Positions 7,706 through 18,529 are shown, counted from the stretch's first letter. The stretch is DNA of 64,000 nt from Streptomyces sp. NBC_01465 (GCF_036227325.1 NZ_CP109467.1:6262001-6326000), one strand, 5' to 3'. Notes: generated by a model from the letters alone, not told the origin. Translations and numbers: made by a program.

Positions 7706-8437
7706 ATGAACCAGCACCACAGACGACGCGCAGCGGCCGGCGCACTCGTGGCCGTGCTCTGCGCAGGAGCAGCGGCATGCGGCGGCGACAGCAAGGACAA
7801 GGCCGACGCCAAGCCGTCCGCGTCCAAGAGCGTCAAGGCCCCCGCACCGCTCACCAAGGCCCGGTTGACCGCAGCCTCCCTCACCGACGGCGAGCCCGTC
7901 GGCCCGTACACCGCCTCCGAACCCGCCCTCGACGGCCCGTTCAGCGACGAGTACACCGCAGACCCCGAGGTCTGCCAGCCGCTCGTCAGCCTCAAGGAGG
8001 CCAGCGGCCAGTACGGCGCCCCCGTCGCCGAGGTCAACCGCACCGTCGACAAGCCCGACGAGATGCTCGGCGAGAGCGTCGACGTCCAGCTCAGGACGTA
8101 CGCCGAAGGAAACGCGGCCCGCGTCATGCAGGCCCTCACCAAGGCCGGCACGGCCTGCGCGGCAGGCTTCACCGAGGAGCGGGCCGTCGCCAAGGGGAAG
8201 TACCTCAAGGTCGAGACGCTCAAGGCCCCGGCCATCGGCGACGAGGCCAAGGCCTTCCGTTTCACGGTCCTCGACGTCAAGGGCGAACTGAAGCTCTACC
8301 GCTACCTCACCGTCGCCCGCTCCGGCTCCACCACCCTCTCCTTCCGCGCCTCGATCCTCTCCACGAAGGACATCGGGGGAGTGCCGCAGGAGATCGTCGA
8401 CGCGCAGTGGAAGAAATTCCAGGCGGCCAAGAACTGA
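7706..8437 (+). CDS. Secreted lipoprotein
   Basis: A 243-residue lipoprotein. The signal peptide [19 protein letters not shown] ends at a lipobox-like AGAAAC with lipidated Cys25. A charged linker and a globular domain of about 200 residues follow. ATG 7706 is supported by GGGGAG 8 bases upstream. The mature part contains two isolated cysteines (in EVCQPLVS and GTACAAGF) that may pair outside the cell. No enzymatic motif or named domain was recognised. Many Streptomyces surface lipoproteins of this form have no known function. It precedes dxr by 43 bp in the same direction and could share some transcription with it. Confidence 0.8.
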   Translation: MNQHHRRRAAAGALVAVLCAGAAACGGDSKDKADAKPSASKSVKAPAPLTKARLTAASLTDGEPVGPYTASEPALDGPFSDEYTADPEVCQPLVSLKEASGQYGAPVAEVNRTVDKPDEMLGESVDVQLRTYAEGNAARVMQALTKAGTACAAGFTEERAVAKGKYLKVETLKAPAIGDEAKAFRFTVLDVKGELKLYRYLTVARSGSTTLSFRASILSTKDIGGVPQEIVDAQWKKFQAAKN

Positions 8438-8480
8438 CGCCCCTGTCATTCCGCACAGTCGATGCGGCAAGAATGGGGGC

Positions 8481-9731
8481 ATGAGCGACAGCCCTGCCCC
8501 CCTCGCCGACCCGCACATCGCCTTCGACGCGTCCGAAGGAAGCCGGGACATCGTCGTCCTCGGCTCCACCGGGTCCATCGGCACCCAGGCCATCGACCTG
8601 GTCCTCCGCAACCCCGACCGCTTCCGCGTCACCGCGCTCTCCGCCGCGGGAGGCCGGGTCGCTCTCCTCGCCGAGCAGGCGCGGCAGCTCGGTGTCCGTA
8701 CCGTCGCCGTCGCCCGCGAGGACACCGTGCCCGCACTGCGCGAGGCCTTGCGCGCGCAGTACGGAAACGATCCGCTGCCCGAGATCCTGGCCGGCCCCGA
8801 CGCCGCCACCCAGCTCGCGGCCTCCGACTGCCACACCGTGCTCAACGGGATCACCGGATCGATCGGCCTGGCCCCCACGCTCGCCGCTCTCGAAGCGGGC
8901 CGCACGCTCGCCCTCGCCAACAAGGAGTCGCTGATCGTCGGCGGCCCCCTGGTGAAGGCCCTCGCCAAGCCCGGCCAGATCATCCCGGTCGACTCCGAGC
9001 ACGCCGCGCTCTTCCAGGCCCTGGCCGCCGGAAAGCGCGCCGACGTACGGAAGCTGGTCGTCACCGCGTCGGGAGGTCCCTTCCGCGGCCGTACGAGGTC
9101 GGAACTCGCGGACGTCACCGTCGAGGACGCGCTCGCGCACCCGACCTGGGCGATGGGCCCGATCATCACCGTGAATTCGGCCACCCTGGTCAACAAGGGA
9201 CTGGAGGTCATCGAGGCGCACCTCCTCTACGACATCCCCTTCGACCGCATCGAGGTCGTCGTCCACCCGCAGTCCTACGTGCACTCCATGGTCGAGTTCA
9301 CCGACGGCTCGACCCTCGCCCAGGCCACCCCGCCCGACATGAGCGGCCCCATCGCGATCGGCATCGGCTGGCCGGAGCGCGTCCCGGACGCGGCGCCCGC
9401 CTTCGACTGGACGAAGGCCTCCAGCTGGGAGTTCTTCCCGCTGGACACCGAGGCCTTCCCGTCGGTCGGCCTCGCCCGCCACGTCGGCGGCCTGGGAGGC
9501 ACGGCGCCGGCCGTCTTCAACGCGGCGAACGAGGAGTGCGTGGAGGCGTTCCTCGCGGGGCGGCTTCCGTTCAACGGCATCATGGATACGGTCACAGCGG
9601 TCGTGACCGAGCACGGAACCCCGACAGCGGGAACTTCTCTGACGGTCGCGGACGTCTTGGAAGCGGAGACCTGGGCACGCGCCCGGGCCCGTGAACTCGC
9701 CCAGAAGGCCACAGCGGAGGCTCGCGCATGA
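8481..9731 (+). CDS. dxr: 1-deoxy-D-xylulose 5-phosphate reductoisomerase
   Basis: Second enzyme of the MEP isoprenoid pathway: it converts DXP to 2-C-methyl-D-erythritol 4-phosphate with NADPH and a divalent metal, in the cytosol. The 416-residue protein carries the NADPH loop [13 protein letters not shown] and the nucleotide/substrate segment [12 protein letters not shown]. The metal-binding region includes [12 protein letters not shown], and [16 protein letters not shown] is also present. The N-terminus is about 20 residues longer than in E. coli. The stop codon overlaps the ATG of the site-2 protease gene (ATGA). Together with ispG downstream this keeps two MEP-pathway genes around a membrane protease, an order also found in mycobacteria. 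Confidence 0.97.
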   Translation: MSDSPAPLADPHIAFDASEGSRDIVVLGSTGSIGTQAIDLVLRNPDRFRVTALSAAGGRVALLAEQARQLGVRTVAVAREDTVPALREALRAQYGNDPLPEILAGPDAATQLAASDCHTVLNGITGSIGLAPTLAALEAGRTLALANKESLIVGGPLVKALAKPGQIIPVDSEHAALFQALAAGKRADVRKLVVTASGGPFRGRTRSELADVTVEDALAHPTWAMGPIITVNSATLVNKGLEVIEAHLLYDIPFDRIEVVVHPQSYVHSMVEFTDGSTLAQATPPDMSGPIAIGIGWPERVPDAAPAFDWTKASSWEFFPLDTEAFPSVGLARHVGGLGGTAPAVFNAANEECVEAFLAGRLPFNGIMDTVTAVVTEHGTPTAGTSLTVADVLEAETWARARARELAQKATAEARA

Positions 9732-11032
9732 CCACGATTCTGTTGTCGGTCCTCGGCATCGTCATTTTCGCCTTCGGGCTGCTCTTCTCGATCGCCTGGC
9801 ACGAGCTGGGTCACCTGTCGACGGCCAAGCTCTTCGGCATCCGCGTACCGCAGTACATGGTCGGCTTCGGCCCGACGATCTGGTCGCGCAAGAAGGGCGA
9901 CACGGAGTACGGGGTCAAGGCGATCCCCGCGGGCGGCTACATCCGCATGATCGGGATGTTCCCGCCGGGCCCCGACGGCAAGATCGAGGCCCGCTCGTCC
10001 TCGCCGTTCCGCTCCATGATCGAGGACGCCCGCTCGGCGGCCTTCGAGGAACTGCAGCCGGGCGACGAGACCCGCCTCTTCTACACGCGCAAGCCGTGGA
10101 AGCGCGTCATCGTGATGTTCGCCGGTCCGTTCATGAACCTGATCCTCGCCGTGGTGATCTTCATGGGCGTTGCGATGGGCTTCGGTTTCCAGACCAGCAC
10201 CACCAAGGTCGCCAGCGTCTCGAACTGCGTGATCTCGGCGAGCGAGAACCGTGAAACCTGCAAGAAGGGCGACGCGGCCTCGCCCGCCAAGGCCGCCGGC
10301 CTGCAGGTCGGCGACAAGATCGTGGCCTTCAACGGGACCCCGGTGACCAAGTGGTCGGAGCTCTCGGACCACATCCGCGCCACGATCGGCAAGGCCACCG
10401 TCACGGTCGAGCGCGACGGCAAGCGGATCGACCTGCACCCGGTCCTGGCCAAGAACACGGTGAACAAGAAGGACTCCAACGGCGACGCCGTGCCCGGGGA
10501 GTACGTACCGGCCGGGTTCCTCGGATACTCGCCGGCCTCCGAGATCCAGCCCCTCTCCTTCGGCGACTCCGTCAGCCGCATGGGCGACATGATCTCCAAC
10601 GGCGTCGACTCGATCATCGCCCTCCCGACCAAGATCCCCGACCTCTGGAACGCGGCCTTCGACGGCGGCGACCGCAAGGCCGACTCCCCGGTCGGAGTCG
10701 TCGGCGCGGCCCGCATCGGCGGCGAGGTCATGACCCTGGACGTCCCCGCCGAGAACCAGATCGCGATGATGCTGTTCCTCCTCGCGGGCTTCAACCTCTC
10801 CCTCTTCCTCTTCAACATGCTGCCGCTGCTGCCCCTCGACGGCGGGCACATCGCGGGAGCGCTCTGGGAGTCGCTGCGGCGCAACCTCGCCCGCCTCACC
10901 AAGCGCCCCGACCCGGGCCCATTCGACGTGGCGAAGCTGATGCCCGTCGCCTACGTCGTTGCCGGGATCTTCATCTGCTTCACCGTCCTGGTGCTCGTGG
11001 CGGACATCGTCAATCCCGTCAAAATCACCTAG
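9728..11032 (+). CDS. Site-2 intramembrane zinc protease (RseP/Rip1-like)
   Basis: A 434-residue M50-family protease that cuts transmembrane proteins such as anti-sigma factors within the membrane. The zinc-binding HELGH is at residues 25-29 in the first helix. A central PDZ-like region follows (residues about 170-240, with [18 protein letters not shown]). The second active-site segment is [13 protein letters not shown], whose Asp is the third zinc ligand. About four membrane helices are visible. Its ATG overlaps the dxr stop, so the two are translationally coupled. Mycobacterial Rip1 occupies the same place. The substrate anti-sigma factor cannot be named from this window. Confidence 0.94.
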   Translation: MTTILLSVLGIVIFAFGLLFSIAWHELGHLSTAKLFGIRVPQYMVGFGPTIWSRKKGDTEYGVKAIPAGGYIRMIGMFPPGPDGKIEARSSSPFRSMIEDARSAAFEELQPGDETRLFYTRKPWKRVIVMFAGPFMNLILAVVIFMGVAMGFGFQTSTTKVASVSNCVISASENRETCKKGDAASPAKAAGLQVGDKIVAFNGTPVTKWSELSDHIRATIGKATVTVERDGKRIDLHPVLAKNTVNKKDSNGDAVPGEYVPAGFLGYSPASEIQPLSFGDSVSRMGDMISNGVDSIIALPTKIPDLWNAAFDGGDRKADSPVGVVGAARIGGEVMTLDVPAENQIAMMLFLLAGFNLSLFLFNMLPLLPLDGGHIAGALWESLRRNLARLTKRPDPGPFDVAKLMPVAYVVAGIFICFTVLVLVADIVNPVKIT

Positions 11033-11048
11033 GAAAGAACACTTGGGG

Positions 11049-11077
11049 ACGGCCGGACACGTTTTGTGTCCGGCCGT
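11049..11077 (+). terminator. Hairpin terminator after the site-2 protease gene
   Basis: A perfect 12-bp stem, ACGGCCGGACAC (11049-11060) with GTGTCCGGCCGT (11066-11077), has a GTTTT loop. It lies 16 bp after the stop codon. There is no long U tract, as usual in Streptomyces. It should separate dxr-protease transcription from ispG. Confidence 0.8.
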
Positions 11078-11195
11078 TCACGTTTGGGGGGATTCCCGAC
11101 CGCAGTGCGCTGCCGCGCCCTCCGGTGACGTAATCTCGGAAGCCGAAGCCCGCTGATCTCGGGACCTCGATCCACACCTTGGGGATGCACTGCGC

Positions 11196-12350
<1,155 letters not shown>

Positions 12351-12369
12351 CACACGGCTTCAGGTGTCC

Positions 12370-12399
12370 GAGCCCCGTCCGGTACTCCGGGCGGGGCTC
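12370..12399 (+). terminator. Hairpin terminator after ispG
   Basis: GAGCCCCGTCCG (12370-12381) pairs with CGGGCGGGGCTC (12388-12399) around a 6-base loop, with one G-U type mismatch. It begins 20 bp after the ispG stop. Read-through into the downstream GNAT gene is probably limited. Confidence 0.7.
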
Positions 12400-12451
12400 A
12401 GACGCGCCAGGTACAGTTCGGAGATCAGCAGACCGTTTGGTGAGGCCCCTT

Positions 12452-13297
12452 GTGTTGACGCATACCGCCACCCGGGTCCTCGAACCCAGCGACCTCGACG
12501 CCGCGCTCGCCATCCTCCACAGCGAGCCCGTCGCGAACGCCTTCGTGACCTCCCGCGTGCAGGTCGCCGGGCTCGATCCCTGGCGGCTCGGCGGTGAGAT
12601 GTGGGGCTGGTACGAACACGGCCGGCTCCGCTCCCTCTGCTACTCCGGGGCGAACCTCGTCCCCATCTGCGCCACCCCCGACGCCGTCCGCGCCTTCGCC
12701 GACCGGGCCCGCCGCAGCGGCCGCCGCTGCTCCTCCATCGTCGGCCCCGCCGAGCCGACCTCCCTGCTCTGGAAGCTCCTGGAGCCGAACTGGGGCCCCG
12801 CCCGCGACGTCCGCGCGCACCAGCCCCTGATGGTCACCGAACAGCCCTCGCCCGAGGTCAGGCCCGATCCGCTGGTCCGCCGCATCCGCAAGGACGAGAT
12901 GGAGGTGATCATGCCGGCCTGTGTCGCCATGTTCACCGAGGAGGTCGGCGTCTCCCCGCTGGCCGGTGACGGCGGGCTGCTCTACCAGGCGCGGGTGGCC
13001 GAACTGGTCGGCGCGGGCCGCTCGTTCGCCCGGATCGAGGACGGCAGGGTCGTCTTCAAGGCGGAGATCGGTGCCGCCACCGTACGGGCCTGCCAGATCC
13101 AGGGCGTCTGGGTCGCCCCCGAGTACCGCGGCCGCGGGCTCTCCGAGACCGGCATGGCGGCCGTACTGAACTTCGCGCTCGCCGACGTCGCCCCGGTCGT
13201 CAGCCTGTACGTGAACGACTTCAACACCGCCGCCCGCGCCTCCTACCGCCGCGTCGGCTTCCGGGAGACCGGCGCGTTCATGAGTGTCCTGTTCTGA
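12452..13297 (+). CDS. GNAT acetyltransferase with N-terminal DUF4081-like domain
   Basis: A 281-residue two-domain protein. The N-terminal half (to about residue 130, including SSIVGPAEPTSLLWKLL) resembles the actinobacterial DUF4081 region. The C-terminal half is a GNAT acyltransferase with the acetyl-CoA motif VWVAPEYRGRGLSETGM and a late motif NDFNTAARASYRRVGF. GTG 12452 is chosen because TGAGG lies 6 bases upstream; an in-frame TTG at 12437 lacks this. A GNAT gene follows ispG at the same place in mycobacteria, so the linkage is old. The acceptor substrate is unknown. Confidence 0.87.
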   Translation: MLTHTATRVLEPSDLDAALAILHSEPVANAFVTSRVQVAGLDPWRLGGEMWGWYEHGRLRSLCYSGANLVPICATPDAVRAFADRARRSGRRCSSIVGPAEPTSLLWKLLEPNWGPARDVRAHQPLMVTEQPSPEVRPDPLVRRIRKDEMEVIMPACVAMFTEEVGVSPLAGDGGLLYQARVAELVGAGRSFARIEDGRVVFKAEIGAATVRACQIQGVWVAPEYRGRGLSETGMAAVLNFALADVAPVVSLYVNDFNTAARASYRRVGFRETGAFMSVLF

Positions 13298-13309
13298 AGC
13301 ACTACCGAT

Positions 13310-14032
13310 GTGAGCGAGTACGACATGGCCGAGAAGACACCCGCCGAGCAGTCCTGGGACCAGTGGCAGGCCGAGCGCCTGCGCTCGCTCACCGCACCCC
13401 AGGGCAACCTCGCCCTCGTCGAGACCCGCTGGCTGCCCGCAGGCGAGCGCCCCGACACCGAAGCCGCCCTCGAAGGGCAGCCGTCGAGCGTGACCGTCAC
13501 CACCGTCGAGCGCACCGACATCGTCACCGGCGAGCCCGAGTTCGCGCTGCGCTTCTGGGACGCGAAGTCCCCGGCCATCGAGCACTTCGAGCGCACGGAC
13601 GTCTTCCCGTACGACCCCGCATGGGTCCTGGAGGCCGACTACACGCCGGTCGCCGACGCCCGCAAGGTCTCCTTCGAGCACATCCGCGACAACGGCGGCA
13701 CCCGTGAGCTCGTCGTCCCCGGCGACATCACGCTCACCGTGGACTCCACCCCGTACACGCTCAGCGCCTTCGACGACGACGGGACGCTGCTGCTGGTCTT
13801 CGGCGACCCCACCAACGGCGTCTCCACGTACGGCGCCGGGCGCTTCCTCTTCGTCCACCGCGAGGAGGGCAGCAGCCGGGTCGTCCTCGACTTCAACCGC
13901 GCCTTCGTCCCGCCGTGCGGCTTCTCGATCCAGTACAACTGCCCGATGCCGCCCCGGCAGAACCGATTTCACCTGCCCGTCGAGGCCGGCGAGAAGCTTC
14001 CGGTCTTCCGCGACGGCTTCGAGGCGTACTGA
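13310..14032 (+). CDS. DUF1684 family protein
   Basis: A 240-residue cytosolic protein of the DUF1684 family. It is recognised from the sequence block FGDPTNGVSTYGAGRFLF and the C-terminal signature FVPPCGFSIQYNCPMPPRQN. No signal peptide or membrane segment is visible. The family is conserved in actinobacteria and proteobacteria and has no established activity. The start is uncertain: GTG 13310 is used, but ATG 13325 (MAEKTPAEQSW) is equally plausible. It lies 12 bp after the DUF4081-GNAT gene and 26 bp before the next GNAT gene, so the three are probably one transcript. Confidence 0.8.
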   Translation: MSEYDMAEKTPAEQSWDQWQAERLRSLTAPQGNLALVETRWLPAGERPDTEAALEGQPSSVTVTTVERTDIVTGEPEFALRFWDAKSPAIEHFERTDVFPYDPAWVLEADYTPVADARKVSFEHIRDNGGTRELVVPGDITLTVDSTPYTLSAFDDDGTLLLVFGDPTNGVSTYGAGRFLFVHREEGSSRVVLDFNRAFVPPCGFSIQYNCPMPPRQNRFHLPVEAGEKLPVFRDGFEAY

Positions 14033-14058
14033 CCGCGCCCTGACATAAGGTGCCGGGC

Positions 14059-14598
14059 ATGGTGGATGACGTCGTGGTCGGTCCGGTCAACCTCGCCGAG
14101 CGCGTGGACGAGGCCCTCGCCGTACAGGCCCTCGCCTTCGGGCTCAGCGCGGACGAGGTCGGCGTCCGCCGCCACATCGTGCTGCGGCACCTCCTCAACC
14201 CCGGTGCTCGCGCGCTCGGCGCGACCTCCCTCGACGGCCGGCTGGTCGGCTTCGTCTACGGCATGCCCAACGACCGCAACCACTGGTGGTCCACCGTCGT
14301 CGAGCCCTACCTGCGTACCAACGGCGCCGCCGACTGGCTCGACGACTCGTTCGTCATCACCGAACTGCACGTCCACCCCGACTTCCAGGGCCGGGGCGCA
14401 GGCCGCCGCCTGATCACCCAGATCACCGACAGCGCCGAGCAGCCGCGCTCGATCCTCTCCGCGATCGACACCGAGTCCCCGGCCCGCGGGCTCTACCGGA
14501 AGCTGGGCTACGAGGACCTGGCCGAGCAGGTCCACTTCCCCTCGGCGGCGCTCCCGTACGCGGTGATGGGCGCCCCGCTGCCGCTCCGCCGCCGTTAA
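14059..14598 (+). CDS. GNAT family N-acetyltransferase
   Basis: A 179-residue single-domain GNAT protein. The acetyl-CoA-binding motif A is ITELHVHPDFQGRGAGRRL, followed by IDTESPARGLYRKLGY as motif B. ATG 14059 is used with AAGG 8 bases upstream; an in-frame GTG at 14050 overlaps that site. It has a Trp-rich central loop (NHWWSTVVEPYL) that could shape the acceptor pocket. The acceptor is unknown. It is the last gene before proS, from which it is separated by a short region with its own hairpin. Confidence 0.85.
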   Translation: MVDDVVVGPVNLAERVDEALAVQALAFGLSADEVGVRRHIVLRHLLNPGARALGATSLDGRLVGFVYGMPNDRNHWWSTVVEPYLRTNGAADWLDDSFVITELHVHPDFQGRGAGRRLITQITDSAEQPRSILSAIDTESPARGLYRKLGYEDLAEQVHFPSAALPYAVMGAPLPLRRR

Positions 14599-14631
14599 CC
14601 AATTACCGCAGCCGCCCGCCCCCCGGCTAAC

Positions 14632-14661
14632 CTCCTGCTATCACCGATTCGCAAGCAGGAG
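14632..14661 (+). promoter_or_regulatory. Hairpin that can mask the proS ribosome-binding site
   Basis: CTCCTGCT (14632-14639) is complementary to AGCAGGAG (14654-14661), which is the ribosome-binding site of proS (ATG 14670). If transcription starts upstream of 14632, the leader RNA can fold to hide the site, with a 14-base loop. No T-box features were found. Regulation is inferred only. Confidence 0.4.
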
Positions 14662-14669
14662 TTGTCACC

Positions 14670-16364
14670 ATGGCCCAGGTCCAGCGCATGTCCAAGTTGA
14701 TGGTCAAGACACTGCGCGACGACCCGGCGGACGCCGAGACACTCAGCCACAAGCTGCTGGTCCGCGCCGGCTACGTCCGCCGCAACGCGGCCGGCATCTG
14801 GACCTGGCTGCCCCTGGGCAAGAAGGTCCTCGACAACATCACCCGTGTCGTACGGGAAGAGATGGACGCCATCGGCGCCCAGGAGGTCCTCCTCCCCGCC
14901 CTCCTGCCCAAGGAGGCCTACGAGGCGTCCGGCCGCTGGGAGGAGTACGGCGACCTGCTCTTCCGCCTCAAGGACCGCAAGGGCGCGGACTACCTGCTCG
15001 GCCCGACGCACGAAGAGATCTTCACGCAGACGGTCAAGGACCAGTGCTCGTCCTACAAGGACCTGCCGGTGATGCTGTACCAGATCCAGACGAAGTACCG
15101 CGACGAGGCGCGTCCGCGCTCCGGCGTGCTGCGCGGCCGTGAGTTCCAGATGAAGGACTCGTACTCCTTCGACACCACGGACGAGGGCCTCGCCGAGTCG
15201 TACGCGCTGCACCGCGCCGCGTACATCAAGATCTTCACGCGCCTCGGCCTCGACCACCGCATCGTCTCCGCCGTCTCCGGCGCGATGGGCGGCTCGGCCT
15301 CCGAGGAGTTCCTGGCCCCCGCGGCGGCCGGCGAGGACACCTTCGCCGACTGCCCGAACTGCGACTACGCCGCCAATACCGAGGCCGTCACCTTCAAGGC
15401 CGCGGTCGCCGCAGCCGAGGCCCCGGGCGCGGTGGAGGAGCTGGACACCCCCGACACCCCGACGATCGAGACCCTGGCCGCCCACCTCGGCGTCCCGGCC
15501 TCCGCGACCCTCAAGAACCTCCTGGTGAAGATCGACGGCGAGATCGTCGCCATCGGCGTCCCCGGCGACCGCGAGGTCGACCTCGGCAAGCTGGAGGAGC
15601 AGCTGGCCCCGGCGGTCGTGGAGCTGGTCACGGCCGAGGACTTCGAGGGCCGTCCGGATCTCGTACGCGGCTACGTCGGCCCCCAGGGCCTGGACAAGGT
15701 CCGCTACATCGCCGACCCGCGCATCGCGGCCGGCACGTCCTGGATCACCGGCGCCAACAAGGAGGGCAAGCACGCGAAGAACGTCGTCGCGGGCCGTGAC
15801 TTCGAGGTCGACGACTACCTCGACGTCGTCGTGGTCGAGGCGGGCGACCCCTGCCCGAACTGCGGCACCGGCCTCACGCTGGACCGCGCTATCGAGATCG
15901 GCCACATCTTCCAGCTGGGCCGCAAGTACGCGGACACCTTCCAGCTCGACGTGCTCGGCCAGCAGGGCAAGCCGGTCCGCGTGACCATGGGCTCGTACGG
16001 CATCGGCGTCTCGCGCGCGGTCGCGGCCCTCGCCGAGCAGACCGCCGACGACAAGGGCCTGGCGTGGCCCAAGGAGATCGCCCCGGCCGACGTGCACGTC
16101 GTCGCGGCGGGCAAGGCGCTCCAGACGGAGCTGGCCCTGGACGTCTCCGAGAAGCTGGGCGCCGCGGGCGTGCGGGTCCTGGTCGACGACCGTCCCGGTG
16201 TCTCGCCGGGCGTGAAGTTCACGGACGCGGAGCTCATCGGCGTACCGCAGATCCTGGTGGCGGGCCGCCGCTCGTCCGAGGGCGTCCTGGAGCTGAAGGA
16301 CCGCCGTACGGGCGAGCGCGAGGAGCTCACGGTCGAGGAAGCGATCGCACGCCTCGTAGGCTAA
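14670..16364 (+). CDS. proS: Prolyl-tRNA synthetase (bacterial type with editing insertion)
   Basis: Class II aminoacyl-tRNA synthetase that charges tRNA-Pro. The 564-residue length and the YbaK-like editing insertion identify the long bacterial type. The insertion spans about residues 230-390 and contains [19 protein letters not shown]. Class II motif 2 is [19 protein letters not shown] and motif 3 is [17 protein letters not shown]. The C-terminal anticodon-binding domain follows ([17 protein letters not shown]). It is monocistronic in appearance, followed by a hairpin terminator 11 bp downstream. Confidence 0.97.
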   Translation: MAQVQRMSKLMVKTLRDDPADAETLSHKLLVRAGYVRRNAAGIWTWLPLGKKVLDNITRVVREEMDAIGAQEVLLPALLPKEAYEASGRWEEYGDLLFRLKDRKGADYLLGPTHEEIFTQTVKDQCSSYKDLPVMLYQIQTKYRDEARPRSGVLRGREFQMKDSYSFDTTDEGLAESYALHRAAYIKIFTRLGLDHRIVSAVSGAMGGSASEEFLAPAAAGEDTFADCPNCDYAANTEAVTFKAAVAAAEAPGAVEELDTPDTPTIETLAAHLGVPASATLKNLLVKIDGEIVAIGVPGDREVDLGKLEEQLAPAVVELVTAEDFEGRPDLVRGYVGPQGLDKVRYIADPRIAAGTSWITGANKEGKHAKNVVAGRDFEVDDYLDVVVVEAGDPCPNCGTGLTLDRAIEIGHIFQLGRKYADTFQLDVLGQQGKPVRVTMGSYGIGVSRAVAALAEQTADDKGLAWPKEIAPADVHVVAAGKALQTELALDVSEKLGAAGVRVLVDDRPGVSPGVKFTDAELIGVPQILVAGRRSSEGVLELKDRRTGEREELTVEEAIARLVG

Positions 16365-16375
16365 ATGTCTGGTTT

Positions 16376-16406
16376 TCCCGGGATGGGCGGAATGCTCATC
16401 CCGGGA
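16376..16406 (+). terminator. Hairpin terminator after proS
   Basis: A perfect 10-bp stem, TCCCGGGATG (16376-16385) with CATCCCGGGA (16397-16406), has an 11-base loop. It starts 11 bp after the proS stop and separates proS from the flavin-transfer module. Confidence 0.8.
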
Positions 16407-16490
16407 TCACTGCTGTCTCAGCCTGCTCTCATCTGAAGCGCCCACCGTAGGGCGTGGAGCGACAGCCCTTGTCGCTCGGACGGGAGAGTG

Positions 16491-16859
16491 ATGACGGGCC
16501 GGGTGAGCAGAGGAAGGCGCCGGATAGCGGCGGTGACGGCAGCGACCGCGCTGGCCGGCACGGCGGCGGTGGCGGCGCTGGTCGGCACGATGCAGGCGGA
16601 CGCGGCAGAGACGACGGGGAGCGGTACGGACACGGGCTCCACGCCCAGCTCCACCCCGAGCAAGGAGAGCGCGTCCAGCACGGACGACAGCTCCTCCAGC
16701 TCGAGCTCCACGGACGACAGTTCCTCCAGCTCCAGCTCCAGCTCCAGCTCGGACTCCAGCTCCACGGCCGACGACTCCTCCCAGCTCCAGTCCCCGAGCT
16801 CGACCCCGTCCGCGAGCACGGACACCGGCTCCAGCGACACGACGTCGGGGAGCTCGTGA
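16491..16859 (+). CDS. Exported serine-rich protein, candidate flavinylation substrate
   Basis: A 122-residue protein. A positively charged start (MTGRVSRGRRRIAAV) leads into a hydrophobic segment (about residues 13-33, ending near ADAAE), which is a signal peptide or anchor. The remaining 85 or so residues are almost only Ser, Thr, Asp and Pro, with runs such as STDDSSSSSS. No FMN-binding domain is present, although ApbE substrates often have one. The last seven residues, DTTSGSS, resemble the Dxx(S/T)G(A/S)(T/S) sequence to which ApbE attaches FMN. The stop codon overlaps the apbE start (TGATG). ATG 16491 is used; GTG 16488 is also in frame. Function is inferred from position and the C-terminal motif. 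Confidence 0.7.
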   Translation: MTGRVSRGRRRIAAVTAATALAGTAAVAALVGTMQADAAETTGSGTDTGSTPSSTPSKESASSTDDSSSSSSSTDDSSSSSSSSSSSDSSSTADDSSQLQSPSSTPSASTDTGSSDTTSGSS

Positions 16860-17890
16860 TGGCACCCGCGACCGCACCGCGTACCCGTACCGCATCCGCC
16901 GACTCCTACGCCCTCGGCAGCCGGGTGCGCCTGGTCGTCACCGACCCCGAGCACCTCGACGCCTGCAGCTGGCTGCTGGCCCGCAGCCTCGCCGAGGTCG
17001 ACGCGGCCTGCAGCCGGTTCCGCAAGGACTCCGAGCTGGTCGCCCTGGACTCCGCGGGCGGCCTGACCACCCCCGTCAGCCCCCTGCTCGCCGACGCCCT
17101 GGCCACCGCCCTGCGGGCCGCCCGCCTCACGAAGGGTGCGGTGGACCCCACGGTCGGCTCCGCCATGGAGGCCATCGGCTACGACCGCGACTACCGCCTG
17201 GTCGAGCGCGACGGGCTTCCCGTACGCCTCGAAGTCCACTCGGTCCCCGGCCACCACCGCATCACCCTCGACTGCGAAGCCGGCACGGTCACCGTCCCGC
17301 GCGGCATCCGCCTCGATCTCGGCGCGACTGCCAAGGCCTGGGCCGCGGACCGCGCCGCCCGGCACCTCGCGGAGGCCTCGGGCTGCGGCGTCCTGGTCAG
17401 CCTGGGCGGCGACACCGCCGTCGCGGGCCCGCCGCCCGCCGACGGCTGGCGCATCCGCGTCCAGGACATCACCGGCCACCCGCACGCGGTGACGGACGGC
17501 CCTCAGTCGACGGTGACGATCCGCGAGGGAGGCCTGGCCACGTCGGGCACGGCAGCCCGCAACTGGCTGCGCGGCGGCCGCCCGCTGCACCACATCATCG
17601 ACCCGACCACGGGCACCAGCGCGGATTCCCCCTGGCGCACGGTGTCGGTGGCGGCGGCCACCTGCGCAGACGCCAACACGGCGTCCACGGCCACACTCGC
17701 CAAGGGCCCCCAGGGCGAGTCCTGGCTGCGCTCCCAGAACCTCCCGTCCCGCCTGGTCGCCCACGACGGCACGGTCCTCACCCTGAACGGCTGGCCCCCC
17801 GAACCGCTCCCGTGGCGCAAAGCAGTGAGCCGCACCAGGGCGGCCCTGTCCCGCATAGCCCCCCTCCCGACCGAAGGGGGCCCCGCATGA
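16859..17890 (+). CDS. apbE: FAD:protein FMN transferase (ApbE family)
   Basis: A 343-residue ApbE enzyme, which splits FAD and links FMN covalently to Ser/Thr of redox proteins. Family segments are CSRFRKDSELVALD, KGAVDPTVGSAMEAIGYD, RLDLGATAKAWAADRAA, VLVSLGGDTAV and the metal/active-site region HHIIDPTTGTS with DANTASTATLA. No lipoprotein signal or membrane helix is visible, unlike many Gram-negative ApbEs, so it may act in the cytoplasm or be exported later. It sits between the Ser-rich protein and a ferric-reductase-like cytochrome with overlapping stop/start codons on both sides, so its target is probably in this operon. Confidence 0.93.
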   Translation: MAPATAPRTRTASADSYALGSRVRLVVTDPEHLDACSWLLARSLAEVDAACSRFRKDSELVALDSAGGLTTPVSPLLADALATALRAARLTKGAVDPTVGSAMEAIGYDRDYRLVERDGLPVRLEVHSVPGHHRITLDCEAGTVTVPRGIRLDLGATAKAWAADRAARHLAEASGCGVLVSLGGDTAVAGPPPADGWRIRVQDITGHPHAVTDGPQSTVTIREGGLATSGTAARNWLRGGRPLHHIIDPTTGTSADSPWRTVSVAAATCADANTASTATLAKGPQGESWLRSQNLPSRLVAHDGTVLTLNGWPPEPLPWRKAVSRTRAALSRIAPLPTEGGPA

Positions 17891-18525
17891 CCGCCGACAG
17901 CCCCCTCCTCTGGTACGTCAGCCGGGCCACCGGTGTCGTGTGCCTCGTCCTCTTCACCGCCGTCGTGCTCCTCGGCATCCTCGTCCACCTGCGCAAACGC
18001 CTTCCCGGGCTGCCCCGCTTCGGCACCGTCGGGCTGCACCGGACCCTCTCGCTCCTCGCCGTCGTCTTCCTCGCCGTCCACATCGGCAGCTCGGTCTTCG
18101 ACAGCTACGTCAACATCTCCCTCCTCGACGTCCTCGTCCCCTTCGCCTCCGACTACCAGCCCCTCTGGCTGGGACTCGGCACCGTCGCCTTCGACCTGAT
18201 GCTCGCCGTCGTCGCCACCAGCCTGCTCCGGCGCCGCATCGGCCACCGCGTCTGGCGTGCCGTGCACTGGCTCGCCTATCTCTCCTGGCCCGTCGCCCTC
18301 GTCCACGGCATCGGGATCGGCACGGACACCGGCGTCGACTGGATGACCTGGCTCACCGTCGTGTGCGTCGTCGCCGTCGTCGGCGGGGTCACCGTGCGCG
18401 TCCTGTACGAGGTACGGGCCGGCCGGCGCCCCGAGACCCCCGCGTCGCTGCTCGACGGCGCCCGCCCGCTCCCGCGGCAGCAGGCAGCGCCCCAACCCCC
18501 TGCCCGCGTACGGAAAGGAGCGTGA
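17887..18525 (+). CDS. Ferric-reductase-like b-type cytochrome membrane protein
   Basis: A 212-residue integral membrane protein with about six helices and paired histidines fit for two haems. These are in LHRTLSLLAV and FLAVHIGSS on one pair of helices, and RAVHWLAY and VALVHGIGIG on another. This is the layout of the ferric-reductase-like transmembrane domain. The C-terminus is a basic, Pro-rich cytoplasmic tail. ATG 17887 overlaps the apbE stop (ATGA), which makes the upstream in-frame GTG unlikely. Probable role: moving electrons across the membrane between the cytoplasmic NuoF-like/ferredoxin pair and the flavinylated exported protein. Direction and acceptor are inferred. Confidence 0.85.
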   Translation: MTADSPLLWYVSRATGVVCLVLFTAVVLLGILVHLRKRLPGLPRFGTVGLHRTLSLLAVVFLAVHIGSSVFDSYVNISLLDVLVPFASDYQPLWLGLGTVAFDLMLAVVATSLLRRRIGHRVWRAVHWLAYLSWPVALVHGIGIGTDTGVDWMTWLTVVCVVAVVGGVTVRVLYEVRAGRRPETPASLLDGARPLPRQQAAPQPPARVRKGA

Positions 18526-18529
18526 CCCC

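Noticed and set aside
14595..16097. A 500-residue minus-strand frame opposite proS
   Set aside because: Shadow of the prolyl-tRNA synthetase gene; no motif, and a ribosome-binding site is absent.
16454..16858. A longer N-terminus for ApbE through the serine-rich gene
   Set aside because: It would be in a different frame from the exported Ser-rich protein, has a Gly/Arg/His/Gln composition without a domain, and ATG 16859 has GGGGAG upstream and a TGATG overlap.
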